Below are positions 40,990 through 50,753 of a stretch of DNA of 64,000 nt, in pieces (position 1 is the first letter of the stretch; the number at the start of each line of letters is the position of its first letter). Under the pieces are notes generated by a model. That model did not search any database and was not told the DNA's origin. It was given only the letters and a program-made list of their open reading frames with translations. Source of the DNA: Corynebacterium aurimucosum. Its GTDB lineage: Bacteria > Actinomycetota > Actinomycetes > Mycobacteriales > Mycobacteriaceae. The translations under genes were made by a program, and so were the position numbers. The DNA lies in assembly GCF_030408555.1 (NCBI RefSeq), contig NZ_CP047048.1, positions 1,550,001 through 1,614,000 of the forward strand, in the 5' to 3' direction.

Positions 40990-41478
40990 ATGACTTCAAC
41001 CACCCCGCACAGCGTGCACCGTGTGGCCGCGTACCTGGAAATGTTCACGTGGGGCCTGCTGATCTTCTCCATGATCCTCAAGTACTCCGGCACGACCGAA
41101 GCACTCACCCCCATCGCGGGAGGTATCCACGGCTTTGGCTTCCTCTGTTTCCTGCTCATGACGGCGCTGGTATGGATCAATAACCGGTGGTCACTCGGCG
41201 TGGGAATTCTGGGGTTAGTCGTAACCGTAATCCCCTTCGCGGCCTTGCCCTTTGCAGTGTGGGTATCGCGGCGCGGACTCGTCGCCGGCCCGTGGCGGTT
41301 CAGCAATGCCGATGACTCAGAGCCGCACGGTGTCTTCGACACGATCTTGGCACAGGCCATTCGCCACCCGGTGCGCACCGCGCTCATCGCGCTGCTCGTC
41401 GTTGCCGTAGTGTTCAGCGTTCTGCTCATGGTGGGGCCACCCGTCGACGTCGAGTCCGCCATTGAAAATAATCGCTAA
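40990..41478 (+). CDS. DUF3817 integral membrane protein
   Basis: This 162-residue protein has four predicted membrane segments. The DUF3817 pattern is visible: RVAAYLEMFTWGLLIFSMILKY, then GIHGFGFLCFLLMTALVW, and a last segment after PFAVWVSRRGLV. The family's role is unknown; in actinobacteria such genes lie near lipid and envelope genes. The start is the ATG at 40990 because upstream in-frame codons reach into the divergent tesB promoter. The stop overlaps the start of the next gene by 17 bases. Confidence 0.85.
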   Translation: MTSTTPHSVHRVAAYLEMFTWGLLIFSMILKYSGTTEALTPIAGGIHGFGFLCFLLMTALVWINNRWSLGVGILGLVVTVIPFAALPFAVWVSRRGLVAGPWRFSNADDSEPHGVFDTILAQAIRHPVRTALIALLVVAVVFSVLLMVGPPVDVESAIENNR

Positions 41479-42718
41479 GGCCCCAAGCATCTGGCTTGGG
41501 TGGGTGCTGGCACGCCTTTTCCTTATCTACCTACTCCTCAACGAGAAGGGTCCGCTCGGGGACGTTCGGTATTACCTCGAAGGCGTCTACGGCGCGAACC
41601 CCAGCGACATGACGGAGTATCCCCAAGTCGGTACCTGGCCCAGCGTTCTGCTTGCGTGGCTTACTGGCTACGACTTTGAGCGCTATGCCATCGGTTTTAC
41701 GGCAATGATGCTGCTTGCTGACGCCACTTTCCTCGCCCTCCTCCTGCACCATCACCGTTCCACCCCAGGGGCATATAGCGCTGGGTGGTTCTGGGTATTC
41801 TTCGGCACCGCGGCGGGACATGTATTTACCTGGCGGCTCGATCTCTACCCCGCCTTACTAGTTGCCGGTGCGGGCGCACTTCTGGCTACCCGCCCGCGGC
41901 TTGCCTCAGTTCTGTTGGCTTGGGCCACCGCAGCAAAGCTGTGGCCCGGTGTCCTCGCTGCCGGACTCGTCGGGCGCGCAACCTCCCGCGCTACGTGGCA
42001 GCGACTAGTCGCGTTCTTTGGAAGTCTCGTTGCCCTGTGCATCGGCGTGGCAGCAATGACCAGCGTGGACAGAGTTCTATCCCCGTTGACTTATCAAGGA
42101 GAGCGCGGCCTCCAGATCGAATCTCTGGCCGCCACCTGGTTCGTCTACCAAGCTCATCACCAGCCTGATGTGTGGACGATGGGATACGCGGCCTCGAAAA
42201 GCTTTGAGATCACCGGCCCGGGCGTCGACACAACGATTGCGCTGAGCAGCATCGCCATGGGAGCGGCCCTCGCGTGGATCGTGGGAGTGGCACTCGTGCA
42301 CTTTCTGCGCGGGAATTGGAGCCCGCACTCCTCCCTCGTCTTCTTCATCGCGGCGATTCTCCTTCTCATCGCGACAAATAAGGTCTTCTCCCCGCAATAC
42401 ATCGTGTGGCTTGGGCCGATACTAGCGGTGGCGCTTCGCTCCCCTACTCCCACGGCGGCCACCACCCCACGGAAGGTGGCCGCTGACATTAAAGGGGTAC
42501 GCGCCATCATGGCGGTGCTCGCTGTAGGAACGGCGGCCTTGGGAACCGTCATCTACCCCTATGGGTATAACTACATCTGGTTCTTTGTGGGCGAAAACCC
42601 CAACCCGGTCTACGCGCTCCTGTTGCGCAATCTGCTCATCCTGGCAATGACCGCATGTGCCGTCTACTGGCACCTGCTTGAGTACCGTGTGGCAAGAGCG
42701 AATCAGGCGCGGGTGTGA
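41462..42718 (+). CDS. GT87-like polyprenol-dependent glycosyltransferase
   Basis: This 418-residue membrane protein has about nine or ten hydrophobic segments and the layout of GT-C glycosyltransferases of family GT87. The first loop holds the acidic GDVRYYLEGVYG..PSDMTEYP region, and later loops hold TWRLDLYPALL, AKLWPGVL and NKVFSPQYIVWLGP, blocks typical of mycobacterial and corynebacterial mannosyl- or arabinosyltransferases. The start is TTG at 41462. It sits beside the PIM cluster, so mannose transfer to a lipid is plausible; the acceptor is unknown. Confidence 0.75.
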   Translation: MKIIAKAPSIWLGWVLARLFLIYLLLNEKGPLGDVRYYLEGVYGANPSDMTEYPQVGTWPSVLLAWLTGYDFERYAIGFTAMMLLADATFLALLLHHHRSTPGAYSAGWFWVFFGTAAGHVFTWRLDLYPALLVAGAGALLATRPRLASVLLAWATAAKLWPGVLAAGLVGRATSRATWQRLVAFFGSLVALCIGVAAMTSVDRVLSPLTYQGERGLQIESLAATWFVYQAHHQPDVWTMGYAASKSFEITGPGVDTTIALSSIAMGAALAWIVGVALVHFLRGNWSPHSSLVFFIAAILLLIATNKVFSPQYIVWLGPILAVALRSPTPTAATTPRKVAADIKGVRAIMAVLAVGTAALGTVIYPYGYNYIWFFVGENPNPVYALLLRNLLILAMTACAVYWHLLEYRVARANQARV

Positions 42719-42731
42719 CAGGGCGGGTGAA

Positions 42732-43190
42732 TCACACGTCGATCTGACTGAGCTCAAAGTACTCCGGCAATTTCGCGGTTCCTCCCAGACGCAGCAGCTT
42801 GACGGCTGGCCGCAGGCGCAGCGCGCGGGTATCGCTGACTGCCTCGTTGTAGAAGCGATGCGCTAGGTGGATGCGACCTTCGGCGTCGGCAAGCACGGGC
42901 GGGCGTGACTCAAAGCGCTGCGCAATAGCCGCCGAAAGCTCCCGTTCCCGGGCGGCTCGTTCATCGAAATGCCCTTGCACAAGCTCCGTTGACTCTGCGC
43001 GCGCCGCGATAGCCTCAAGCTCAGGAGCCAAGGCACTTATCACTGCTGCGCGGCGATCCAGAGTGGCTTCGAGCTGCGCCAAGGCTGCGTCCGTGCGAAT
43101 GTGGAGCGAGTTGAGCCGCTGCGCCGTGTACAGCGCCCACATACCTAGTACGAGGAGCACAGCGAGGGTGATAACTATCTCGATAGCCAT
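42732..43190 (-). CDS. LemA-like membrane-anchored protein
   Basis: This 152-residue protein has an N-terminal membrane anchor (IVITLAVLLVLGMWALYTA). A helical region with RRAAVISALAPELEAIA follows, and a C-terminal segment RFYNEAVSDTRALRLRP..LPEYFEL recalls the LemA family. LemA proteins have no firm molecular role. Its stop region is convergent with the GT87 gene, 13 bases away, and its start abuts the pimA stop with no gap, so it is the last gene of the PIM operon. Confidence 0.68.
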   Translation of the reverse strand: MAIEIVITLAVLLVLGMWALYTAQRLNSLHIRTDAALAQLEATLDRRAAVISALAPELEAIAARAESTELVQGHFDERAARERELSAAIAQRFESRPPVLADAEGRIHLAHRFYNEAVSDTRALRLRPAVKLLRLGGTAKLPEYFELSQIDV

Positions 43191-44291
43191 TTATGACACC
43201 CGGACCTTTGTGCCATCCGCCACGGTCTCGTATACCTGCATGACGGCTGCGGCCACATGATCCCAGTCGTATTCGCGGGCACGCTCCACCCCCGCCCTAA
43301 TCAAGGCCTGCCGCTTGTCCGCATTGATCACTAAATCCTGCAACACCCGCGCTAAGTCCGTCGCATCACCGTTCTTAAATAAGGCGCCTGCGGGTTTCTC
43401 CGAGTCTGCGTTGCACACCGCGGCGAAGGCCTCCAGATCTGAAGCCACCACTGCGCATCCAGCGGCCATTGCCTCAACAAGAACAATGCCGAAGCTCTCG
43501 CCGCCTGTATTGGGAGCCACATAAATATCAGCGCGCCCCAAAATAGCCGCCTTCTCGGCATCACTGACACGCCCCACGAAGTCAACCCCCGGAACGCGTC
43601 GCGGGTGTCCCCCGCCCATAACCGTCACCCGGACCGGCTGCGGGAGTAGCGTGAGAGCCTCAAGAAGAATGTCCAAGCCTTTTCGCGGCTCATCGAGCCG
43701 GCCCAAGAACACAATCTCAATCTCTGAATCATTCTCTTTATGCTCGGCGCGGGCACGCTCGCGCGCATAGACAGAGGTGTCGACCCCATTAGGGATGAGC
43801 ACAGGGTCCCCTCCCAACTGCTCAACCTGCCAGCGCCGAGCCATCTCTGAAACCGCAATACCTCCCCGAACCTTTTCCAGATACGGACGGAGGAAAGGCT
43901 TAGCCAGGGTCAATGCCAGAGAGCTCGAGGCCGAAGCATGGTACGTCGCTACGATGGGCCCGCGCACCACTGCCAGAGCAGCCATGGAATAACTTGGGGA
44001 GTTGGGTTCATGGATATGGAGGATGTCGAAATCTCCCTCGCGGATGAAACGCTTAATATTGCGGCGCACGTGCGGGCCAATAGAGAGACGAGCCACGGAT
44101 CCGTTATAGGTAATCGGCACCGCCCAGCCACCCTTGCGAACAAAGCTGGGAACCTGCGTGCTCGCCGCTGCGGGCCCGAGTACTTCCACGTGGTGTCCTT
44201 GCTCAATTAAGACAGTCGCCAAGTCAAGGATATGAGCCTGAACTCCACCGGGTTCGTCGAAGGAATAAGGGCAGATGATGCCTATGCGCAT
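43191..44291 (-). CDS. pimA: phosphatidylinositol alpha-mannosyltransferase PimA
   Basis: This 366-residue GT4 enzyme transfers mannose from GDP-mannose to the 2-position of phosphatidylinositol, the first step of PIM synthesis at the inner face of the membrane. The N-terminal GIICPYSFDEPGGVQAHI is the recognised PimA start. The donor-binding C-terminal domain shows VFLGRLDEPRKGLDIL and PNTGGESFGIVLVEAMAAGC, an EX7E motif. It follows the acyltransferase gene by 18 bases and comes after pgsA, giving the same order as in M. tuberculosis. Confidence 0.93.
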   Translation of the reverse strand: MRIGIICPYSFDEPGGVQAHILDLATVLIEQGHHVEVLGPAAASTQVPSFVRKGGWAVPITYNGSVARLSIGPHVRRNIKRFIREGDFDILHIHEPNSPSYSMAALAVVRGPIVATYHASASSSLALTLAKPFLRPYLEKVRGGIAVSEMARRWQVEQLGGDPVLIPNGVDTSVYARERARAEHKENDSEIEIVFLGRLDEPRKGLDILLEALTLLPQPVRVTVMGGGHPRRVPGVDFVGRVSDAEKAAILGRADIYVAPNTGGESFGIVLVEAMAAGCAVVASDLEAFAAVCNADSEKPAGALFKNGDATDLARVLQDLVINADKRQALIRAGVERAREYDWDHVAAAVMQVYETVADGTKVRVS

Positions 44292-44309
44292 GATCTGTGT
44301 TCTGCCTTT

Positions 44310-45212
44310 CTACTTCTTCTGGCGAGCGGCTCGCCGCCGCTCCACATCGGCGTTCCAATGCGGCTGCAACATGTGCCAGTCTTCTGGATGTGCCCTGATG
44401 TTCTCCGCAAAGCCATCCGCAAGGCGCTGGCACGTCTCCTGCAGGTCAGTGACCTCCACCTCGGGGCTGACCGATAGCCCCCAATCCTTACCGTCAAACC
44501 ACGAGTGCACGACATGGAGTGCAGCTCCTGTCTCGATGGCCAGCTGGGCGGGGCCGGCGGCAACGTTAGCCTCTTCGCCCATGAAGTCTACCGTCACACC
44601 GGTGCGCGTGAGGTCCCGCTCAGACAACAAACACACCACCCCACCGCGTTCCAGAGTGTCCTTCAGACGCGGGTAAGGAGAAGAACTGCCACCGGTCAGT
44701 GGCAGGACAGTAAAGCCAAGGCTCTCGCGGTAGTCCACGAAGGCGTCAAAAAGCACCTCTGGCTTCAAGCGCTCAGCCACCGTAGTGAAGCCGCCATAGT
44801 GCCCCACGCAGAAGACACCCGCCATGTCCCAATTACCGGAGTGCGGAAGCGCAAAAATCACCCCGCGCCCGGAAGCCACGGAGGCATCAGCATGTTCCTT
44901 GCCTCGCAGACCTGCCAATAGATGCCTCTGCAGATCCGGATCCGAATGGATAGCAGGCAGACGGAAAGCCTCGAGCCAGTAGCGCATATAGGAGCGCATC
45001 GAATCCCGCACCAACTCCCGCGTGACGTTTTCCGCCCCCACGACCCGGCTCAGGTTCTGGCGCAGCTGTTCCATGCCTTGGCCGTTGTCACTTGCCAGAT
45101 CCGCGCCGCGTTCGAACAGCCAGGCTGCCAGCGGCTGGGGAAGGAAGCGCACAACCTTCCAGCACGCGATGTATGCGGCGGCGGTCAGCCGGTCACGGTC
45201 CAGTAGAGCCAC
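44310..45212 (-). CDS. patA: phosphatidylinositol mannoside acyltransferase
   Basis: This 300-residue protein is in the LpxL/HtrB-like acyltransferase family. The catalytic HX4D motif is PHSGNWD, with His124 and Asp129, and later conserved residues are in LSERDLTRTGVTVDFMGEEA. It adds an acyl chain to mannose on PIM at the membrane. The neighbours pgsA and pimA support this specific role rather than lipid A synthesis, which corynebacteria lack. The gene starts 63 bases after pgsA. Confidence 0.88.
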   Translation of the reverse strand: MALLDRDRLTAAAYIACWKVVRFLPQPLAAWLFERGADLASDNGQGMEQLRQNLSRVVGAENVTRELVRDSMRSYMRYWLEAFRLPAIHSDPDLQRHLLAGLRGKEHADASVASGRGVIFALPHSGNWDMAGVFCVGHYGGFTTVAERLKPEVLFDAFVDYRESLGFTVLPLTGGSSSPYPRLKDTLERGGVVCLLSERDLTRTGVTVDFMGEEANVAAGPAQLAIETGAALHVVHSWFDGKDWGLSVSPEVEVTDLQETCQRLADGFAENIRAHPEDWHMLQPHWNADVERRRAARQKK

Positions 45213-45275
45213 GGTTCGGGAGCCTTTCTGTGTGGGCTGAGGGCGCGGTACCTTCCGGTAGAAGAGGGTGTCGGA

Positions 45276-45911
45276 CTAAATGTGCTTCAGTTCCTTCTTG
45301 AAACGCGCCTTGGTGTCCTGACGCGCTGCTTGGCGCATACGCTGGTAAATGGTGAAGACAGAGCCCACGGCCAGCAGCCACAGGGCAACCTCGAGTGCAT
45401 AAGGCACGCCCAAGCCTTCCAGCCCCACGCCGCCGAGGCCCAAGATGAGGCGCTCGGGGCGTTCGACGAGTCCGCCGACCATCTTAAAACCGGAGGCTTC
45501 GCCGCGCGCCTTGACATAAGAAATGACCTGGGAGCTCACGAGCACCACCATGCAGGCGGCGAAGTTGAGAGGGTGGGCGTTATCGACGTACACCATCCAA
45601 TAGGCGATCGCTGCGAACAAAGCACCGTCAGTGATGCGATCGCAGGAGGCGTCGAGAGTCGCGCCGAAGTTGGATCCGCCGGTGGTCAGGCGCGCCATGG
45701 TGCCGTCGAGCATGTCGAAGGCAGCGAAGAGTCCCGACAGCAGCGCCGCCGCAAAGAGGTGATCAAGCGGGATCAGGATAACCGAAATAGCAATGGTGAC
45801 GATTGTGCCCACGACGGTGACGACATTGGGCGTGAGCCCCACCTTCAGGAAGAGTTTGGCCACTGGGACCACAACCACGGCGGCGGGTTTGCGCCCATGA
45901 ACACTAAGCAT
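45276..45911 (-). CDS. pgsA: phosphatidylinositol phosphate synthase (CDP-alcohol phosphotransferase)
   Basis: This 211-residue membrane enzyme condenses CDP-diacylglycerol with inositol 1-phosphate. The full CDP-alcohol phosphotransferase motif is present: Asp66, Asp69, Gly70, Ala73, Arg74, Gly83, Asp87 and Asp91 (in FDMLDGTMAR and the following GATLDASCD). About six membrane segments are predicted. The ATG at 45911 (MLSVHGRKPA) is chosen; the upstream frame is non-conserved and lies over the HIT gene. It overlaps that gene by eight bases. Confidence 0.92.
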   Translation of the reverse strand: MLSVHGRKPAAVVVVPVAKLFLKVGLTPNVVTVVGTIVTIAISVILIPLDHLFAAALLSGLFAAFDMLDGTMARLTTGGSNFGATLDASCDRITDGALFAAIAYWMVYVDNAHPLNFAACMVVLVSSQVISYVKARGEASGFKMVGGLVERPERLILGLGGVGLEGLGVPYALEVALWLLAVGSVFTIYQRMRQAARQDTKARFKKELKHI

Positions 45912-46482
45912 GCGCTTCTCCTGAAATGATTCCCTCGGCGGCGAGCTCCGCCCACCCCTGCGCCAACAGGGACCGGGTGTCTTTGAGGAGCTGCGGCAGC
46001 ACTTTGACGCCGTCCACAATAGTCATGAAATTTGAGTCCCCGCTCCAGCGCGGAACGATGTGCATGTGCAGGTGCTGCCCCACCGAGCCGCCCGAGGCGC
46101 GCCCCAAGTTAAAGCCAGCGTTGACGGCATCGGGGCCGGAGACCTTCTTTAGGACGCGGATGGCGGCTTGGGCAAACTGAAAAAGCTCGCGAGATTCTTC
46201 CTCGGTGAGGTTTTCCAGCTCTGATTCCTGACGGTATGGGATCACCATCATGTGCCCGGCGTTATAGGGGTAGAGGTTGAGAACACAATAGACAAACTCG
46301 CCACGCGCAACGATGAGCCCGTCCTCGTCCGACATCTGTGGAATCTCCACGAACGGATTATGGGCTTCCTTGGGCACGTCGCCGGCGCCGCCCTCACGCT
46401 TGATGTAGCTCATGCGGTACGGCGCCCACAGGCGCTCTAAGCGGTCGGGGGTTCCCAGGCCGGTATCGACGTACTCTCCCAC
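45904..46482 (-). CDS. HIT-domain protein, probable Ap4A phosphorylase-like
   Basis: This 192-residue histidine-triad protein carries GQHLHMHIVPRW, with His137, His139 and His141 as the triad, and NPFVEIPQMSDEDGLIVARG and YPYNAGHMMVIPYR in the usual order. In mycobacteria the equivalent (Rv2613c) between thrS and pgsA acts as a diadenosine tetraphosphate phosphorylase. The same activity is a reasonable guess here. It is the first gene after thrS, 43 bases downstream, and overlaps pgsA. Confidence 0.87.
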   Translation of the reverse strand: MGEYVDTGLGTPDRLERLWAPYRMSYIKREGGAGDVPKEAHNPFVEIPQMSDEDGLIVARGEFVYCVLNLYPYNAGHMMVIPYRQESELENLTEEESRELFQFAQAAIRVLKKVSGPDAVNAGFNLGRASGGSVGQHLHMHIVPRWSGDSNFMTIVDGVKVLPQLLKDTRSLLAQGWAELAAEGIISGEAHA

Positions 46483-46525
46483 TCTGTGTGTTCTCCTTTT
46501 CTAACCTCTACCTAGATGCATCCGC

Positions 46526-48589
46526 CTAGACGCGTTCAGCGATAGTGTCCTTAGTCGGTTGCTCGTTGTTGCGCTCACGAACCCATGCTTCAATCACGTT
46601 GATTGCTGTCTCTACGGGCACACCGTTGACCTGGGTGCCGTCGAGGAAGCGGAAGGACACCGCGTTGGCATCCACGTCACGCTCACCGGCCAACAGCATG
46701 AATGGAACCTTGCCCGTGGTGTGGTTGCGGATCTTCTTCTGCATGCGGTCATCAGAGGTATCCACGTCAGCGCGCAGGCCGCGTGCGCGCAGCTGTGCAC
46801 AGACTTCCTCGAGGTGCGGGGCGAAGGTATCGGCGACCGGGATGCCCACCACCTGGTGAGGTGCCAGCCACGCCGGGAATGCACCCGCGTAGTGCTCCAG
46901 TAGCACGCCGAAGAAACGCTCGATGGAACCGAAAAGTGCGCGGTGAATCATGATCGGGCGCTGCTTGGAACCATCCGACGCCGTGTACTCCAGTTCAAAG
47001 CGCTCCGGCAGGTTGAAGTCCAGCTGCACAGTGGACATCTGCCAGGTACGGCCGATGGCATCGCGCGCCTGAACGGAAATCTTCGGGCCGTAGAAGGCCG
47101 CGCCTGCTGGGTCCGGGACCAGCTCGAGGCCGGACTTCTCCGCCACCGACTGCAAGATAGCCGTCGAGCGCTCCCAAATCTCATCCGAGCCAACGTACTT
47201 GTTGGGGTCCTTGGTGGATAGCTCCAGGTAAAAGTCATCCAGACCGTAGTCCTTGAGCAAGGAAATGATGAACTCCAGAACCTTGGTCAGCTCGTCTTCG
47301 AGCTGCTCCGGGGTGCAGTAAATGTGCGAATCATCCTGGGTAAAGCCGCGGGCGCGGGTCAGGCCGTGGATAACGCCTGACTTCTCGTAGCGGTAGACCG
47401 TGCCGAACTCGAAGAGGCGCAGCGGCAGCTCACGGTAGGAACGACCACGAGAAGCGAAGATGAGGTTGTGCATCGGGCAGTTCATCGGCTTGGCGTAGTA
47501 ATCCTGCGGCTGCTTAGTGCAGTTGCCGTCCTCATCCCACTCACCGTCGAGCTGCATCGGCGGGAACATGCCATCCGCGTAGAAGTCGAGGTGGCCGGAC
47601 TTCTTGAACAGGTCTCCCTTGGTCAGGTGCGGGGTGGACACGAAAGAGTAGCCGTCCGCGATGTGGCGACGGCGGGAGTGCTCCTCCATCTCCATGCGCA
47701 CGGTAGCGCCATTCGGGTGGAAGACGGGGAAGCCGGAACCAATCTCATCCGGGAAGGAAAACAGGTCCAGCTCAGCACCCAGGCGGCGGTGATCACGCTT
47801 TTCGGCCTCTTCGACCATGGTCTTGTAGGACTCCAGGGCCTCCTTGGATTCGAAGGCGGTGCCATAAATGCGCTGCAGGCCAGCCTTGGACTGGTCGCCG
47901 CGCCAGTAGGCAGCAGAGGATCGCGTCAGGGTGAAAGCCGGGATGTACTTGGTGGTCGGCACGTGCGGGCCGCGGCAAAGGTCAAACCACTCCACCTCGC
48001 CGGTGCGGGGGTTTACGTTGTCATAGTGGGTCAGATCTCCGGCGCCCACCTCGGCGGCCTCATCGGAATCTGGTTCCACGTTGCCCTTGTCCTGGACCAG
48101 CTCCAGCTTGAAGGGCTCGTTGGCCAATGCCGCTTCAGCTTCTTCGGTGGTGGCGTAGACGTGGCGCTCGAAGCGCTGGCCGCCCTTGATGATCTTCTTC
48201 ATACGCTTCTCAATGGCCTTGAGGTCCTCCGGGGTGAAGGGCTCAGCGGTCTGGAAGTCGAAGTAGAAGCCATTCTCGATGGCCGGGCCAATGCCCAGCT
48301 TAGTGCCGGGGAATTCCGCCTGCACTGCCTGGGCCATGACGTGTCCGCAGGAGTGGCGGATAACGGCGCGGCCGTCTTCCTCGCAGGCAGCAACCGGGGT
48401 GAACTCGGCGTCCGTGTCCGGGGTGTGGGAAAGGTCGTAGAGGGTTCCATCGGCGCCGCGGACGACGACGACAGCTTCCGGGCCCTTGTTGGGCAGCTCA
48501 TGCTCGCGCATCGCTGCTCCCACGGCAGTACCGGCGGGGACCGTGATTGGTTCGTAGTTCACCGGGACTGCTGGAATCATTTCCGCCAT
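46526..48589 (-). CDS. thrS: threonyl-tRNA synthetase
   Basis: This 687-residue class II synthetase starts at the ATG at 48589 ([12 protein letters not shown]). It has an N-terminal TGS domain and an editing domain with [13 protein letters not shown], with the zinc-type histidines. The catalytic domain has motifs [27 protein letters not shown] and [15 protein letters not shown], and an anticodon domain lies at the end. It lies upstream of the HIT and PIM genes. No T-box leader or regulatory hairpin was seen in the 93 bases ahead. Confidence 0.96.
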   Translation of the reverse strand: MAEMIPAVPVNYEPITVPAGTAVGAAMREHELPNKGPEAVVVVRGADGTLYDLSHTPDTDAEFTPVAACEEDGRAVIRHSCGHVMAQAVQAEFPGTKLGIGPAIENGFYFDFQTAEPFTPEDLKAIEKRMKKIIKGGQRFERHVYATTEEAEAALANEPFKLELVQDKGNVEPDSDEAAEVGAGDLTHYDNVNPRTGEVEWFDLCRGPHVPTTKYIPAFTLTRSSAAYWRGDQSKAGLQRIYGTAFESKEALESYKTMVEEAEKRDHRRLGAELDLFSFPDEIGSGFPVFHPNGATVRMEMEEHSRRRHIADGYSFVSTPHLTKGDLFKKSGHLDFYADGMFPPMQLDGEWDEDGNCTKQPQDYYAKPMNCPMHNLIFASRGRSYRELPLRLFEFGTVYRYEKSGVIHGLTRARGFTQDDSHIYCTPEQLEDELTKVLEFIISLLKDYGLDDFYLELSTKDPNKYVGSDEIWERSTAILQSVAEKSGLELVPDPAGAAFYGPKISVQARDAIGRTWQMSTVQLDFNLPERFELEYTASDGSKQRPIMIHRALFGSIERFFGVLLEHYAGAFPAWLAPHQVVGIPVADTFAPHLEEVCAQLRARGLRADVDTSDDRMQKKIRNHTTGKVPFMLLAGERDVDANAVSFRFLDGTQVNGVPVETAINVIEAWVRERNNEQPTKDTIAERV

Positions 48590-48682
48590 GACTTGGTGCG
48601 CTCCTTTGCGCTCACGCGCCGCTCGACATACCTGGCCGAGCAGCACTCAACGAGAAAGTTACAGCGGCTTAGTCTACCCCTC

Positions 48683-49954
48683 TTAACTGCGTATGAGCGA
48701 TTCGCCCCAGAAGGTTTCGCCTTCAGTTCCGGCCGGCATGTAATACACGGCCGAACCAATGTGGCGAATCCACTCATTGAGGCGATCCGCTTCATCAAGG
48801 CGCGCTTGAATAGGCTCGAACTGCGTCGTCGGGTCCTTCTGGTAGCAGATGAAGATCAATCCCGCGTTGCTAAGTTCACCGCGCTGGGTGGTCTCCGGAG
48901 TCGGCGGCAGGTTGTAGTTATACGGGCGACGCAAAAGCTTTTGTTCTGGATGCTCTGCCGGCGGATGCGCTCTGGCGACATGCGAGTTTTCATCAATGGC
49001 TTTGAGCCCAAACTCGTTGCGGGCATCCAGATCCACCGGGTCGAACTCGTCCTTAGCGCCTATAGGAGCTCCGGTATCGAGCGTGCGCCCAGTCGAGTTC
49101 TCACGTGCCGCGCGATCAAGCTGCTCCCATGTGTCCAGGTTCATGTGAATGCGGCGTACCACCATGGCGCTGCCGCCGGCGAAGGGGCCGTCTTCGATCC
49201 ACACCTGTTCGTTGAAGTCTTCATCGCTTCGGGGATTGACCGTTCCGTCCTTTTGCCCAAAGAGGTTGCGCGGAGTCATACCCTTCGGTGCGGAGCCATA
49301 GGCATGGCTGAATCCCTGTTGGATCCACGCAACATCGGCGTAATCTTTGCCCGCGCGGGTCATATGCCGCAATACGAAGGCGGCAGTGAAAGGGTCATCG
49401 CTGCAGATCTGCAGGACGATATCTGTCTGGCCCCATTCCGGGCGGAGGTCATCATGGTCAAAAGCCTGGATATCGCGCAGCCAGCTGGGCTTGGCGACGT
49501 CCACCGTGTCGAAGAATCCCTCTCCCCAACCGCACGTGACGGTGAGGTTTGCTGGGGTGGTAGACAATTCGGGTTCGAGGCTGCCCAACGGGTTCTCACC
49601 GGTGCACAGACGGCGGGCGTCTTCTGTCCACAGGCGCATGAGCGCGGCCGCGCCGCGTGCGGTGGTCCCCTTTTTCAGATTAAAGCCCACCAGTTCCACG
49701 TGCGCTTGGACCGGAGTTTGGATGCCCGCTTGGTGCTTTCCGTCGAAGGCGACGATATCGCCGCCCATGGTCTCCTCGCGGCTGTCCGGACCGGTGCTTC
49801 CGGCGTCCCCAGCCTGTGCTGCGCGGGAGGCATCCGCAGATGCCTGTCCAGGTTCATCCCCTTTCGCACAGCTTGCAAGCGCTACCGCGCTTGCCGCCAC
49901 AGCACTTCCGGCGAGTAATCCACGCCGGCTGACAGGTTCCGCGAACCCGCTCAT
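48683..49954 (-). CDS. Dyp-type heme peroxidase, exported by Tat
   Basis: This 423-residue peroxidase has a twin-arginine signal (SRRGLLAG at residues 9-16), hydrophobic core AGSAVAASAVALASC, and a Cys at 29 that could make it a lipoprotein. The peroxidase core contains RNLFGQKDGTVNPRS with the GXXDG active-site motif, and a later VVRRIHMNLDTW with the expected heme-ligand histidine region. It resembles EfeB/YcdB, which act on heme or iron. Here efeU and efeO are not adjacent, but PCu(A)C and CopC genes are. Confidence 0.88.
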   Translation of the reverse strand: MSGFAEPVSRRGLLAGSAVAASAVALASCAKGDEPGQASADASRAAQAGDAGSTGPDSREETMGGDIVAFDGKHQAGIQTPVQAHVELVGFNLKKGTTARGAAALMRLWTEDARRLCTGENPLGSLEPELSTTPANLTVTCGWGEGFFDTVDVAKPSWLRDIQAFDHDDLRPEWGQTDIVLQICSDDPFTAAFVLRHMTRAGKDYADVAWIQQGFSHAYGSAPKGMTPRNLFGQKDGTVNPRSDEDFNEQVWIEDGPFAGGSAMVVRRIHMNLDTWEQLDRAARENSTGRTLDTGAPIGAKDEFDPVDLDARNEFGLKAIDENSHVARAHPPAEHPEQKLLRRPYNYNLPPTPETTQRGELSNAGLIFICYQKDPTTQFEPIQARLDEADRLNEWIRHIGSAVYYMPAGTEGETFWGESLIRS

Positions 49955-50020
49955 CCTTGATTTCTCCCTATCTCGTGAGAACCGACTTCTTGCCTACTTT
50001 GGCCCAGAGCACGCTAGTTT

Positions 50021-50677
50021 CTAGTGCGCGTGCTCTTCCTTCTTCATGTCAGACATGTCTGCGGACTCCGAGTGGTCCATGTGCTCTGCATGGTCCATGG
50101 ATCCGTGGTCCATACCGCCGTAGTCTTCGTCGCCGGCACCAATGGTGCGCACCGGGATATCGCCGAGCTCGACGGAGGAACCGTCGGCAAGCTCCAGCGT
50201 GAGGGTGGCAGTCTCACCGGCCATAACAGGCTCGGTCACGCCCATCAACATGAAGTGGAAACCGCCCGGCGCGAGCTCAATGGATTCGCCGGCAGGGATA
50301 TCGAAGCCGCCCTCCTTCTCCTGCATGACGCCATCGACAACCTCATGGATCTCATAGTGCTTCGCCTTCACCGAAGAGCTGAAGCCAACCACGTTGATAT
50401 CCTTGTCCGTGTTGTTGTGGAGCGTGCCGAAGATAGCGGTCATATCGGAGTCCTTCTCCATGGCGCGCACAACAGCATCCTCGAACGTTACGCCAGACTC
50501 AGCGGAGGAAGAAGCCGAAGTACTGGTCTCTGCGTTCTTGTCCTGCTCCGCGCTGCTTGCGGCGCTCGACGGAGCTGCGGCGGAATCCTCTTCGCTCGGG
50601 GAGCAAGCCGCCAAGGTCAGGCTGCCGGCTGCGAGGGCCGCCACGGAGACACGGAGGAAAGAACGGGTATTCAGCAT
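50021..50677 (-). CDS. PCu(A)C-type copper chaperone lipoprotein
   Basis: This 218-residue protein has a lipoprotein signal with lipobox LAAC (Cys25) and a Ser/Ala-rich linker. The PCu(A)C domain has the copper motif HFMLMG, with an upstream NNTDKDINVVGFSS and a downstream GETATLTLELADGSSVE. The C-terminal 35 residues are rich in His, Met and Asp (DHGSMDHAEHMDHSES), probably a second metal-binding stretch. It probably carries copper to heme-copper oxidase or keeps it safe outside. It starts 76 bases after the CopC gene and ends ahead of the Dyp gene. Confidence 0.87.
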   Translation of the reverse strand: MLNTRSFLRVSVAALAAGSLTLAACSPSEEDSAAAPSSAASSAEQDKNAETSTSASSSAESGVTFEDAVVRAMEKDSDMTAIFGTLHNNTDKDINVVGFSSSVKAKHYEIHEVVDGVMQEKEGGFDIPAGESIELAPGGFHFMLMGVTEPVMAGETATLTLELADGSSVELGDIPVRTIGAGDEDYGGMDHGSMDHAEHMDHSESADMSDMKKEEHAH

Positions 50678-50753
50678 GGGACATGCCTTTCTGCAGTAAC
50701 AGTAGTTAAGGAAAGTACGGATTGACCCTCGCCTCATCGGAGGCTGGTGGTGT

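Noticed and set aside
47468..49918. An 816-codon open frame on the plus strand opposite thrS and the Dyp peroxidase
   Set aside because: It spans two real genes in the opposite direction and contains no family motif. It is explained by codon bias.
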